Of a stretch of DNA of 64,000 nucleotides, positions 17,344 to 27,015 are shown piece by piece. The stretch is from Arthrobacter sp. MAHUQ-56 (GTDB taxonomy: Bacteria; Actinomycetota; Actinomycetes; Actinomycetales; Micrococcaceae), in NCBI RefSeq assembly GCF_019710585.1, contig NZ_JAIFZQ010000002.1:93481-157480 (forward strand), in the 5' to 3' direction. The notes beneath the pieces were generated by a model. The model was not told the DNA's origin. It saw only the letters and a program-made list of their open reading frames with translations, and searched no databases. Numbering within the stretch: the stretch's first letter is position 1; the number at the start of each line of letters is the position of its first letter. Made by a program: the position numbers and the translations under genes.

Positions 17344-18309
17344 CTACAGCCCCGGCGCGTCTCCCAGCTCCGCACGGAGCTGGGACAAGCGAGCGTAGGC
17401 GTCGTCGCGGTAAGCGAGGAGGGCTGCCTTTTCTGCGGGGTCGATGTCGAGGAAGCCGTGGCCGCTCTTCAGCCCGATATTGCCTTCGTTGACAGTGGCA
17501 ACGAGGGCCTCCGGGGCGGCGAACCGTTCACCGTACGCCTTCTCCAGGGTGCGGTATGCGGACTCGTACACGTCCAGTCCTGCCATGTCGCCGATGGCGA
17601 AGGGGCCGAACAACGCCAGTCGGAATCCGAACGTATTGCTGACCACGGCATCGATCTGGTCTGGTTTCGCAACGCCTTCTTCAACGATCCGGGCCGCCTC
17701 CTTGTACAGCGCGAATTGAAGCCTGTTCGCGACGAACCCCGGTGTGTCCGCCACCCTGGCCGGCGCCTTGCCCAGGCTGCGGATGAGCTCTTCGGCGCGG
17801 TCGAGGACAGCCGGGTCGGTGTCCTGGCCGGGAATGAGTTCAACTCCGGGGATGAACGGCGCGGGATTCATCCAGTGGACGCCCAGGAACCGCGCCGGAT
17901 GCGTCACTGACACCGCGAGGTCACCGATGGGGATGGCGGACGTGTTCGTTCCGATGATCGCGTGGGGCGGTGCGGCGGCCGAGACCCTGCGAAGGATCAT
18001 GGCTTTAAGGTCCGGCTTTTCCGGGACTGCCTCAGCGATGTAGTCCGCCGCCGCTACTGCCTCCTCGATGCTCGCGGCCGCGACGAGGTTCCCCTCGATG
18101 ATGTTCGAGGCCCCCTCAGGCAGGAGCCCGTTGGCCTCAAAGTCCCGCGCCTGCTGCACAAGCCGGACGCGGGCACCTTCTGCCGTTTCGCCGTCGACAT
18201 CGCCCAGCATGACGTGGTAGCCGTGCAGGGCCAGCACCTGGGCCATTCCGCCGCCCATATAGCCGCACCCCACGACGGCGGTGGTTGAAATGGTGTCTCT
18301 GGTGGTCAT
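17344..18309 (-). CDS. 3-hydroxyacyl-CoA-dehydrogenase-like oxidoreductase
   Basis: A 321-residue protein of the 3HCDH superfamily: N-terminal NAD motif VGCGYMGGGMA, then GTNTSAIPI, HWMNPAPFIPGVEL with the catalytic-type His, and a C-terminal helical domain with SGHGFLDI. The family includes not only 3-hydroxybutyryl-CoA dehydrogenase but also enzymes for free hydroxyacids, such as L-carnitine dehydrogenase and L-gulonate 3-dehydrogenase (lambda-crystallin). Since it sits with a HisD-like enzyme, an SDR and an MHS carrier rather than acyl-CoA genes, a free hydroxyacid is more likely; that is inference. GAGGAG lies before the ATG. It is the third gene of the operon. Confidence 0.8.
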   Translation of the reverse strand: MTTRDTISTTAVVGCGYMGGGMAQVLALHGYHVMLGDVDGETAEGARVRLVQQARDFEANGLLPEGASNIIEGNLVAAASIEEAVAAADYIAEAVPEKPDLKAMILRRVSAAAPPHAIIGTNTSAIPIGDLAVSVTHPARFLGVHWMNPAPFIPGVELIPGQDTDPAVLDRAEELIRSLGKAPARVADTPGFVANRLQFALYKEAARIVEEGVAKPDQIDAVVSNTFGFRLALFGPFAIGDMAGLDVYESAYRTLEKAYGERFAAPEALVATVNEGNIGLKSGHGFLDIDPAEKAALLAYRDDAYARLSQLRAELGDAPGL

Positions 18310-18361
18310 GAACGTACTCCTCGGAAGTATTTGCTGGGCAGCGGAACGCAGAAGGGGCCTA

Positions 18362-19108
18362 TCAGCGGATGGTGTAGCCGCCGTCGATGGCCAGGGTGTG
18401 TCCTGTGATCAGTGAAGCGCCATCGCTCAGGAGAAACGCCACAGCCCCTGCGATGTCCTCCGGTTCCCCGAAGCGGCCGATGGGGATCCTGGACAGGAGT
18501 TCGGCTGCCCAGTCGGGGCGGCTGAGGGTTGAAGCGGTCAGTTCCGTGCGCACGAAGGTGGGTGCGACGGCGTTGACGCGGATTCCGGCTTGGGCCCACT
18601 CCAGGGCAAGGATCTTGGTGAGGTGGATCAGGCCGGCCTTGCTGGTGCCGTAGGCAGCCCGTTCCTCGATTCCGACGATTCCCGCCTGCGACGCAACGTT
18701 GACGATCGCCCCCCGGGTTCCGTTTTCTATCCAGTGGCGGGCCAGCGCGGTGGTCAGGAAGAAGCTGCCTTTGAGGTTGGTATCAAAGACCGTGTCCCAG
18801 TCGTCCGTTGTGAGTTCGAGCGCGGGCTTGGGCACGTTGACGCCGGCGTTGTTGACGAGCAGGTCGATGCCACCGCTTTCCTGCATGAGGTCGTCGGCGA
18901 ATTCGACGATTTGCGCGGGTTCCCTGACGTCAACGGGAAAGGCGGGAGTCCCGTAGCGTTCACTGATGAGGCGTGCGCTTTCAGCGTCACGGCTGGTTCC
19001 GTAGACAGTCGCGCCGGACTCGGCAAGGCCATCGGCGATGGCCTTGCCGAGCCCGCGGGCTGCTCCGGTGACCAGTGCTTTCTTGCCGTCCAGGCGGAAA
19101 TCGGGCAC
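18362..19108 (-). CDS. SDR-family oxidoreductase of the HisD-like locus
   Basis: A 248-residue short-chain dehydrogenase with VTGAARGLGKA, NNAGVN, a Ser in VNVASQAG and YGTSK as the catalytic Tyr-Lys. It starts with GTG at 19108; its ribosome binding site AGGAAG overlaps the stop of the upstream HisD-like gene, so the two are translated together. It presumably oxidises a secondary hydroxyl of the substrate or of an intermediate. Substrate not identifiable from sequence. Confidence 0.85.
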   Translation of the reverse strand: MPDFRLDGKKALVTGAARGLGKAIADGLAESGATVYGTSRDAESARLISERYGTPAFPVDVREPAQIVEFADDLMQESGGIDLLVNNAGVNVPKPALELTTDDWDTVFDTNLKGSFFLTTALARHWIENGTRGAIVNVASQAGIVGIEERAAYGTSKAGLIHLTKILALEWAQAGIRVNAVAPTFVRTELTASTLSRPDWAAELLSRIPIGRFGEPEDIAGAVAFLLSDGASLITGHTLAIDGGYTIR

Positions 19109-19117
19109 CGGTTCTTC

Positions 19118-20464
19118 CTAGTTGCCGAAGGCGTGGTCCGACCAGGGCAGGGTGGTGCCGCGGTACTTCGCCGCACGGACGTCGCCGGACCGTGCATGTC
19201 CTTCGAACCGTTCCACGCGGGCGGCACGTCCGCAGAGTTCGCCGAAGAAGGCGCTCGATTCGGTGTTGGTCACTTCCTGGTAGGTGACGGTGCGCAGGTA
19301 CTTACCGACCCAGAGGCCGCCGGTGTAGCGTGCGGCGCCGCGGGTAGGCAGCACGTGGTTGGTGCCGATGACCTTGTCGCCGTAGGAGACGCAGGTTCCC
19401 TCGCCGAGGAACAGCGCACCGTAGTCGTGCATCTTCTCCAGTGCTTCGCGGGGGTTCTCGGTAAGGATCTGTACGTGTTCGTAGGCGTACTCGTCCGCCA
19501 GGACGTAGGCGTCGTCCAGGGTTTCAACAACGTGGACGGCACCCCAGTCGCGCCATGCCGCACCGGCGTAGTCGCGCGTGGGCATGTCCACGAGGATCGT
19601 ATCGATGTGCTCAATGACCTTCCGGCCCAGCTCTTCACTGGTGGTGATCAGGACTGCGGGCGAATCGGGCCCGTGTTCGGCCTGGGAGAGAAGGTCGACG
19701 GCGACGATGAACGGGTCTGCGTGCTCATCGGCAACAACCAGGACTTCAGTGGGGCCGGCGAAAAGGTCGATGCCGACTTCGCCGAAGAGCTGGCGCTTGG
19801 CTTCCGCGACGAAGGCGTTGCCGGGCCCGGCCAGCATGTTGACCGGCTTGATGGTCTCGGTGCCGATGGCGAGGGCCGCCACGGCCTGGATGCCGCCGAG
19901 CAGGTAGATCTCATCAGCGCCGGCAAGATACATGGCGGCGACCGTAGCGTCGGGGACCTCGCCCTGGATCAGCGGGGTGCAGGCGGCCACGCGTTCAACG
20001 CCGGCCACCTTGGCAGTAATGATGGTCATGTGTGCGCTGGCCAGCAGCGGGTACTTTCCGCCGGGAATGTAGGCGCCGGCAGCCTGAACGGGAACGTTCC
20101 TCTGGCCAAGGAATACGCCCGGAAGGGTTTCAATTTCGAAGTCGGTCAGTGACTCACGCTGCTTCTGCGCCATGACCCGGACCTGCTCCTGGACAAACTT
20201 GATGTCCTCGATGGTCTGTTCGGGAACGCGGGCCAGGATTTCCTCCAGCTGCTCCTTGGTGAGCAGGAATGACTCGGGTGCGTACTTGTCGAACTTCTCC
20301 GAGTATTCGCGGACTGCCGCGTCGCCACGTTCACGGATGTCCGCGATGACGCCTTCAACGGTGGCGCGCACCTCGGGCGTGCTGCCCCGGTTCACGCTGT
20401 TCTGGGCCGGCTCTTTCAACATCACGGAGTTAACGGCCGAGCTGGTTGCTGTTGTGACGGTCAT
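19118..20464 (-). CDS. Histidinol-dehydrogenase-like enzyme in a catabolic operon
   Basis: A 448-residue member of the HisD family. Zinc-site and catalytic signatures are kept: SQAEHGPDS (Gln and His ligands), YAYEHVQI (Glu-His catalytic pair) and TNHVLPTRGAARYTGG. HisD-type enzymes oxidise a primary alcohol to a carboxylate in two steps. No other histidine gene is nearby; instead it leads an operon with an SDR and a 3HCDH-like enzyme, faces an MHS carrier and is close to a LacI regulator. A catabolic role is therefore likely, as for HpsN, the HisD homologue that oxidises 2,3-dihydroxypropane-1-sulfonate. The real substrate is open. The ATG at 20464 follows GGAAGG. Confidence 0.8.
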   Translation of the reverse strand: MTVTTATSSAVNSVMLKEPAQNSVNRGSTPEVRATVEGVIADIRERGDAAVREYSEKFDKYAPESFLLTKEQLEEILARVPEQTIEDIKFVQEQVRVMAQKQRESLTDFEIETLPGVFLGQRNVPVQAAGAYIPGGKYPLLASAHMTIITAKVAGVERVAACTPLIQGEVPDATVAAMYLAGADEIYLLGGIQAVAALAIGTETIKPVNMLAGPGNAFVAEAKRQLFGEVGIDLFAGPTEVLVVADEHADPFIVAVDLLSQAEHGPDSPAVLITTSEELGRKVIEHIDTILVDMPTRDYAGAAWRDWGAVHVVETLDDAYVLADEYAYEHVQILTENPREALEKMHDYGALFLGEGTCVSYGDKVIGTNHVLPTRGAARYTGGLWVGKYLRTVTYQEVTNTESSAFFGELCGRAARVERFEGHARSGDVRAAKYRGTTLPWSDHAFGN

Positions 20465-20544
20465 GAGCAATACCTTCCATCTTCATCGATGGGCGACTTA
20501 TGGAGCGCCCCGGACCAGGCCAGCAGGCCTGCATGGGAAATGAG

Positions 20545-20558
20545 TGTATACGTATGCA
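20545..20558. promoter_or_regulatory. LacI-type operator 1 of the divergent promoter
   Basis: TGTATACGTATGCA is a 14-bp palindrome with one mismatched pair and the central CG typical of LacI-family operators. It lies 81 bases before the HisD-like gene start. Together with operator 2 it also forms a 13-bp perfect inverted repeat (20542-20554 against 20594-20606). Confidence 0.65.
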
Positions 20559-20589
20559 TCGGTCACGGCAAGACGTTGTCTTGTTGTCA

Positions 20590-20603
20590 TGTTTACGTAT
20601 ACA
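20590..20603. promoter_or_regulatory. LacI-type operator 2 of the divergent promoter
   Basis: TGTTTACGTATACA is a second 14-bp palindrome with central CG and one mismatched pair, centred 45 bases from operator 1. Consensus of the two is TGTATACGTATACA. The LacI-family protein encoded at 22150-23139 is the obvious candidate ligand. Confidence 0.65.
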
Positions 20604-20669
20604 CTCCATGGCACGAGGTAGCTGATGTGGCTGCCGTCACTGTCCGGTCGAAGACAAAGGAGTCTCATA

Positions 20670-22022
20670 ATGAGCACCCCCACGACAACCGCAGCGCCAC
20701 CCGCTATTGATCCGAAGATGCGCCGCAAGGCCCTGGTCTCATCAGTCCTGGGCAGCTGCATCGAGTGGTACGACTTTTACGTTTACGGCGTCGCAGCCGC
20801 CATCATCCTGAACAGCCAGTTCTTCCCGAACGCGAGCCCCTTCGTGGGCATCCTGCTGTCCTTCAGCACCTACGCCATCGGCTTCGCTGCCCGCCCCATC
20901 GGTGGCTTCATCTTTGCCCACTTCGGTGACCGCCTGGGCCGGAAGAAAATGCTCATGATGACGCTGGGCCTGATGGGCGGCGGCACCTTCCTTATCGGCT
21001 GCCTGCCCAACTTCGCCACCATCGGCATGGCCGCCCCGATCCTGCTGGTGCTCCTGCGCATCGTCCAGGGCATCGGCGTCGGCGGTGAATGGGGCGGAGC
21101 AGCCCTTATGGCAACCGAGTTCGCCCCTGCCAAGCGCCGAGGCTTCTTTGGCTCCTGGCCGCAGATCGGCGTACCGGCAGGAACACTGCTGGCCAACGGC
21201 GCCTTCTACGTCATGGGCTTCCTGATCTCGCCGGAGGCTTTCATTTCGTGGGGCTGGCGCATCCCGTTCCTCGTATCGATCCTGCTGGTAGTGCTCTCCT
21301 TCTACATCCGCAGCAAGGTGGACGAATCCCCGGCGTTCGAGGAAATCAAGCGCAAGGGTGAGATCGAGAAAATGCCCGTGGTCAAGGTCATCAAGACCCG
21401 GCCGCTGACCATCCTCAAGGTCATCATGATGCGCTTCGCCGAAAACGCGAACTACTACATCTACACAACCTTCCTCCTCGCCTACGGTCCCGCTGTCCTG
21501 CTGGAGAAGAACACCATCCTGCTGGCAACCATGATCATGGCCGGCCTGGGAGTCTTCTCCATCCCGTTCTGGGGCTGGGTATCAGACCGCTGGGGCCGCC
21601 GCTACACCGTCATCGCCGGTGCCGCCACGATGCTCCTGATGGCGTTCCCCTTCTTCTGGGCCGTCCAGACCGGTGACTTCTTCATGGTCCTGCTCGTCCT
21701 GGTCCTGACCTGCAACGTTGGACGCGACCTCTGCTACTCCGTTGAACCGGCCTACTTCACCGAACTCTTCGAACCCAAGCTCCGTTACTCCGGGGCATCG
21801 GTCGGCCCACAGGTGGCTGCCGTCTTCGCCGGTGGCTTCGCCCCACTGATCGCCACCGCGCTGATCGGTCCGGAGTTTGACCGCTACTGGCTCGTCGCCC
21901 TCTACATGGTGGTCACGTCGGTCATCACCATCGTTGGTGCTCTCTGGTCGCCGGAAACCGCTCCCCAGGTTCGGCTCCGCAAGGGACTCAGCGCAGAACA
22001 CGATCCCACAACATCCCGCTAA
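20670..22022 (+). CDS. MFS transporter, MHS family
   Basis: A 450-residue permease with about 12 membrane segments. MHS hallmarks: SCIEWYDFYVYG at the first segment, HFGDRLGRKKML in the 2-3 loop, RIVQGIGVGGEWGGA and WGWRIPFL. Relatives carry proline/betaine, shikimate, alpha-ketoglutarate, citrate or dihydroxypropanesulfonate with protons. It is divergent from the HisD-like operon across two LacI-type operators and is its probable substrate importer. The ATG at 20670 follows AAAGGAG. Confidence 0.88.
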   Translation: MSTPTTTAAPPAIDPKMRRKALVSSVLGSCIEWYDFYVYGVAAAIILNSQFFPNASPFVGILLSFSTYAIGFAARPIGGFIFAHFGDRLGRKKMLMMTLGLMGGGTFLIGCLPNFATIGMAAPILLVLLRIVQGIGVGGEWGGAALMATEFAPAKRRGFFGSWPQIGVPAGTLLANGAFYVMGFLISPEAFISWGWRIPFLVSILLVVLSFYIRSKVDESPAFEEIKRKGEIEKMPVVKVIKTRPLTILKVIMMRFAENANYYIYTTFLLAYGPAVLLEKNTILLATMIMAGLGVFSIPFWGWVSDRWGRRYTVIAGAATMLLMAFPFFWAVQTGDFFMVLLVLVLTCNVGRDLCYSVEPAYFTELFEPKLRYSGASVGPQVAAVFAGGFAPLIATALIGPEFDRYWLVALYMVVTSVITIVGALWSPETAPQVRLRKGLSAEHDPTTSR

Positions 22023-22034
22023 CGAACCGGTTCC

Positions 22035-22083
22035 GCCGGCGCCCTCTGCACCCGGCCTTGAGTCGGATGCAGAGGGTGCCGGC
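22035..22083 (+). terminator. Hairpin terminator after the MHS transporter
   Basis: GCCGGCGCCCTCTGCA at 22035-22050 pairs with TGCAGAGGGTGCCGGC at 22068-22083: 16 bp with one mismatch. It lies between the transporter and the LacI gene, so the regulator may have its own promoter or be expressed by read-through. Confidence 0.65.
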
Positions 22084-22149
22084 AGACGTGATTGGCTAGT
22101 CTGAAAGCCCGCACGAATGCCGCCAAACAAGAAAAGAGGACGGAAACAG

Positions 22150-23139
22150 ATGGTGACGAGCCGCGACGTCGCAGAACTGGCTGGAGTCTCCCAGGCGACA
22201 GTCTCCCGGGTCATGTCCTCGTCCCCCAAGCTGTCCGCTGCCACCAGGGCCCGGGTGCAGGCCGCCATGGAGACCCTGGGCTATGTGCCCCATGCCGGGG
22301 CCCAGGCCATGAAAACCAGGCGCACGAACACCATCGGAGTCGTGGTGGCAGACCTTAATAACCCTTTCTACTCGGAGGCCCTGGACGAACTCACCCGGGA
22401 ACTCGATACCTCCGGTTTCCGCGTAGTCATCTGGAACGCCGGGGGCGGCAGCCACAAGGACGCGCTGAAGGCCATCAGGGAACACGCGGTGGACGGCGTT
22501 ATCTTTACAACGGCAACCGAGGACTCAATCGAGTTGCAGACAGCGATTGAAAAGAACAGCCCCATCGTCCTGATCAACCGGGTGGTGGAAGGGCTTGACT
22601 GCGACCAGGTCACCAGCAGCAATGCCGACGGCGGCGCGGCAGTCGCCGACTATCTGCTGGCCCACGCCAAAACACGGGTGGCCTTCATCGGCGGCCCGGA
22701 AAGCGCCAGCACCACGCGGGACCGTGGGCGGGGATTCCTGGACAGAATGGCCGACCAGGGACAGCCAGTGCCCGAACACCTCCGCTTCAACGGCCAGTTT
22801 TCCCATGACATCGCGGCACAGATCATGAACAGGCTGCTCACGCGGTCCGACCGTCCACAGGCTGTCTTCTGCGCCAATGACCTGATGGCTTTCGGCGCCC
22901 TGGACGCCCTGCGCGCCCATCAGATATCGGCGGAGCAGTGCTGGGTCATCGGTTACGACGACGTCGACATGGCGGCCTGGGATTCCTTCAGCCTCACCAC
23001 CGTCCGCCAGCCAAGCCGTGAGATGGCGCGAATAGGAGCCCGCATGATGGTTGAACGGATCATCACCCCCGGGCAACCTGCGCGCCAAGTAGTTTTCCCC
23101 TGCGAACTGATTGTCCGCGGAAGCGCACGCCAGCTCTGA
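22150..23139 (+). CDS. LacI-family transcriptional regulator
   Basis: A 329-residue LacI/GalR regulator: helix-turn-helix RDVAELAGVSQATVSRVMS at the N-terminus, hinge region ending AMKTRRTNTIG, then a periplasmic-binding-protein-like sensor domain (VVVADLNNPFYSE, INRVVEG, CANDLMAFGALDAL). The hinge has Met where Leu usually inserts into the operator's central CG. The ATG at 22150 follows AGAGGA; an earlier ATG at 22117 lacks one. It probably represses the HisD-like operon and the transporter through the operators at 20545-20603, with substrate or an intermediate as inducer. Confidence 0.88.
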   Translation: MVTSRDVAELAGVSQATVSRVMSSSPKLSAATRARVQAAMETLGYVPHAGAQAMKTRRTNTIGVVVADLNNPFYSEALDELTRELDTSGFRVVIWNAGGGSHKDALKAIREHAVDGVIFTTATEDSIELQTAIEKNSPIVLINRVVEGLDCDQVTSSNADGGAAVADYLLAHAKTRVAFIGGPESASTTRDRGRGFLDRMADQGQPVPEHLRFNGQFSHDIAAQIMNRLLTRSDRPQAVFCANDLMAFGALDALRAHQISAEQCWVIGYDDVDMAAWDSFSLTTVRQPSREMARIGARMMVERIITPGQPARQVVFPCELIVRGSARQL

Positions 23140-23256
23140 GGCAGCGGGGTGGCCACCATGCGCGGGCCCTCCTCCAGTCACGCCACGGCGGTGGTTCGCT
23201 GGCGGCGTAGGCGTGACTTGCGCTGTCACCGGTGCATGTTCAAATAGGAGGGTTGA

Positions 23257-25602
<2,346 letters not shown>

Positions 25603-25613
25603 TCGGCAAGGTG

Positions 25614-25651
25614 ATACCGGGCCGGCCGCACTCCTCCAGCCGGCCCGGTAT
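25614..25651 (+). terminator. Terminator after katG
   Basis: A perfect 13-bp inverted repeat (ATACCGGGCCGGC at 25614-25626, GCCGGCCCGGTAT at 25639-25651) with a 12-base loop, 12 bases after the katG stop. Confidence 0.85.
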
Positions 25652-25692
25652 TGCCGCACCGCGGAACCAAAGTCTTCACATACGATCTTTGG

Positions 25693-26232
25693 ATGGCCCA
25701 TCTCATCACTCCGGACCCTGCACTGCATTCCTCCTGGCTGCGGGGGACTGACGAATTCAAAGGGGCACATCTTGACGGCGCCGGCGCGGAAGGATGGCCG
25801 CTGGAAGACCTCAGGGACCCCCAGGTCTTTCGCCGCTTCGTCGAGGTCCTGCTCAAGGACGCCCTCCCGGAGACGGTGCGGAAGCCCGGCTACGTACCGT
25901 GCACCTATCTCTGGATCGTGGAGGACGACTCGTTCCTGGGTTCGCTGGCCATCAGGCACAGGCTGAATGACTACCTCCTTAACGAAGGTGGCCACATCGG
26001 TTACAGCGTCGTGCCCTCGGCACGGCGACGCGGCCATGCGGCAAAAGCGCTGGCAGACGCGCTTCCGCTGGCACGGGCATTAGGGATCGAGCGGGTTCTC
26101 CTGACCTGCGACGAGGACAATGCCGGCTCGCGCGCAACGATCGAAAAGAACGGCGGCCTTTACGAGGACAGCCGCAACGGTAAGCGCCGCTATTGGATCG
26201 ATACAGCCGAGCGGGAAGCGCATACCGGATGA
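25693..26232 (+). CDS. GNAT-family N-acetyltransferase
   Basis: A 179-residue acetyltransferase of the RimJ/GNAT type. The acetyl-CoA-binding signature is SVVPSARRRGHAAKAL (about residues 106-121), followed by TCDEDNAGSR and KNGGLYE. Acceptor unknown. The ATG at 25693 has no ribosome binding site, but TACGAT at 25681-25686 resembles a -10 box placed so that transcription would begin at or next to the ATG, so a leaderless mRNA is likely. Its stop overlaps the next gene (ATGA). Confidence 0.8.
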   Translation: MAHLITPDPALHSSWLRGTDEFKGAHLDGAGAEGWPLEDLRDPQVFRRFVEVLLKDALPETVRKPGYVPCTYLWIVEDDSFLGSLAIRHRLNDYLLNEGGHIGYSVVPSARRRGHAAKALADALPLARALGIERVLLTCDEDNAGSRATIEKNGGLYEDSRNGKRRYWIDTAEREAHTG

Positions 26233-26531
26233 TCACCGAACACGCGCTGCTTCCGGTCATCCCCGGCCAGGAAGGGGACTTCGAGACCGCGTTCAACCAG
26301 GCCCGGACCATCATCGCGTCGATGCCGGGCTTTATCTCGTTGCGGTTGTCCCGGTCCATCGAATCCCCCAACACGTACCTGCTGATCGTGGAATGGGAGA
26401 CGTTGGAGGACCACACCATCGGATTCCGTTGCTCCCCGGAGTACCAGCGGTGGCGCGGGCTGCTGCACCACTTCTATGAACCGTTTCCGGTAGTGGAGCA
26501 CTACCGCATGGTGAGCTCCACCGAGCTCTGA
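26229..26531 (+). CDS. Antibiotic biosynthesis monooxygenase (ABM) domain protein
   Basis: A 100-residue ferredoxin-like-fold protein of the ABM family: FETAFNQARTIIASMPGF near the N-terminus, YLLIVEWETLEDH in the middle and FYEPFPVVEHY at the end. Members act as small cofactor-free oxygenases or haem-degrading enzymes, and many have no known role. The start is translationally coupled to the GNAT gene (four-base overlap); a longer frame only repeats GNAT sequence. Confidence 0.8.
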   Translation: MITEHALLPVIPGQEGDFETAFNQARTIIASMPGFISLRLSRSIESPNTYLLIVEWETLEDHTIGFRCSPEYQRWRGLLHHFYEPFPVVEHYRMVSSTEL

Positions 26532-26550
26532 GGTGTCTGGGGATTGGGGC

Positions 26551-26589
26551 GAAGCCCCCACGCGAGTCATGCTCCAGCGCGGGGGCTTC
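26551..26589 (+). terminator. Hairpin terminator
   Basis: GAAGCCCC at 26551-26558 pairs with GGGGCTTC ending at 26589, continued by CGCG/CGCG after a two-base bulge. It lies 19 bases after the ABM stop. Confidence 0.6.
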
Positions 26590-26726
26590 TGTTGCTTCCG
26601 TGTTCGGGGGAACAAAGTGGAAACAGGAAAAACTTACCGGCCAGTAGGCCTGCGACATTTCCGTTTCGCCCCATCTTGGCCAATCTTGATCGAACCTTGA
26701 GGCAGCCGGGGAACGAAGGGGAACTG

Positions 26727-26924
26727 TTAAGCCCCCGGCCCTGCGGTGGCGTCAGGATCCTCTTCGGGTTCAAAGGTGTTGGGCTCGGCGCCATCGGAAA
26801 TCCCGACGCCGTCCTTGCCGCCGGGGATCCCGCCGTCGGCCTTGCCTTTGCCGGATCCTTCGATGCCGGCCGCACCCTCCTGCGGCTCGTCCTCCGGCAG
26901 TGAGTCAGGTGAATTGATGGACAT
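26727..26924 (-). CDS. Small acidic, disordered hypothetical protein
   Basis: A 65-residue protein rich in Gly, Asp, Glu and Pro (SINSPDSLPEDEPQEG; FEPEEDPDA), with no predicted fold or membrane segment. The ATG at 26924 is preceded by GGAGGAG, an excellent ribosome binding site, which supports a real gene. I do not recognise a family. Composition resembles the two other small acidic proteins in this window (35094-35246, 47645-47908). Confidence 0.65.
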   Translation of the reverse strand: MSINSPDSLPEDEPQEGAAGIEGSGKGKADGGIPGGKDGVGISDGAEPNTFEPEEDPDATAGPGA

Positions 26925-27015
26925 CGCTCCTCCTTCGTTGGCTGGGCCTCCACGCTAACAGCCCCCGAGGCAAAAGGCGCCGGAAGAGGCGGGGATTTTC
27001 CGTCCCCCACGTCAG

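Noticed and set aside
13664..17910. Very long plus-strand open frames opposite the ABC exporter and 3HCDH-like genes
   Set aside because: They are His/Arg/Gly-rich antisense shadows of well-supported genes, a normal result of high GC content.
19118..20464. Annotation of the HisD-like gene as histidine biosynthesis
   Set aside because: Its operon partners, divergent MHS carrier and LacI control point to catabolism. The family assignment stands, but the pathway call does not follow from it.
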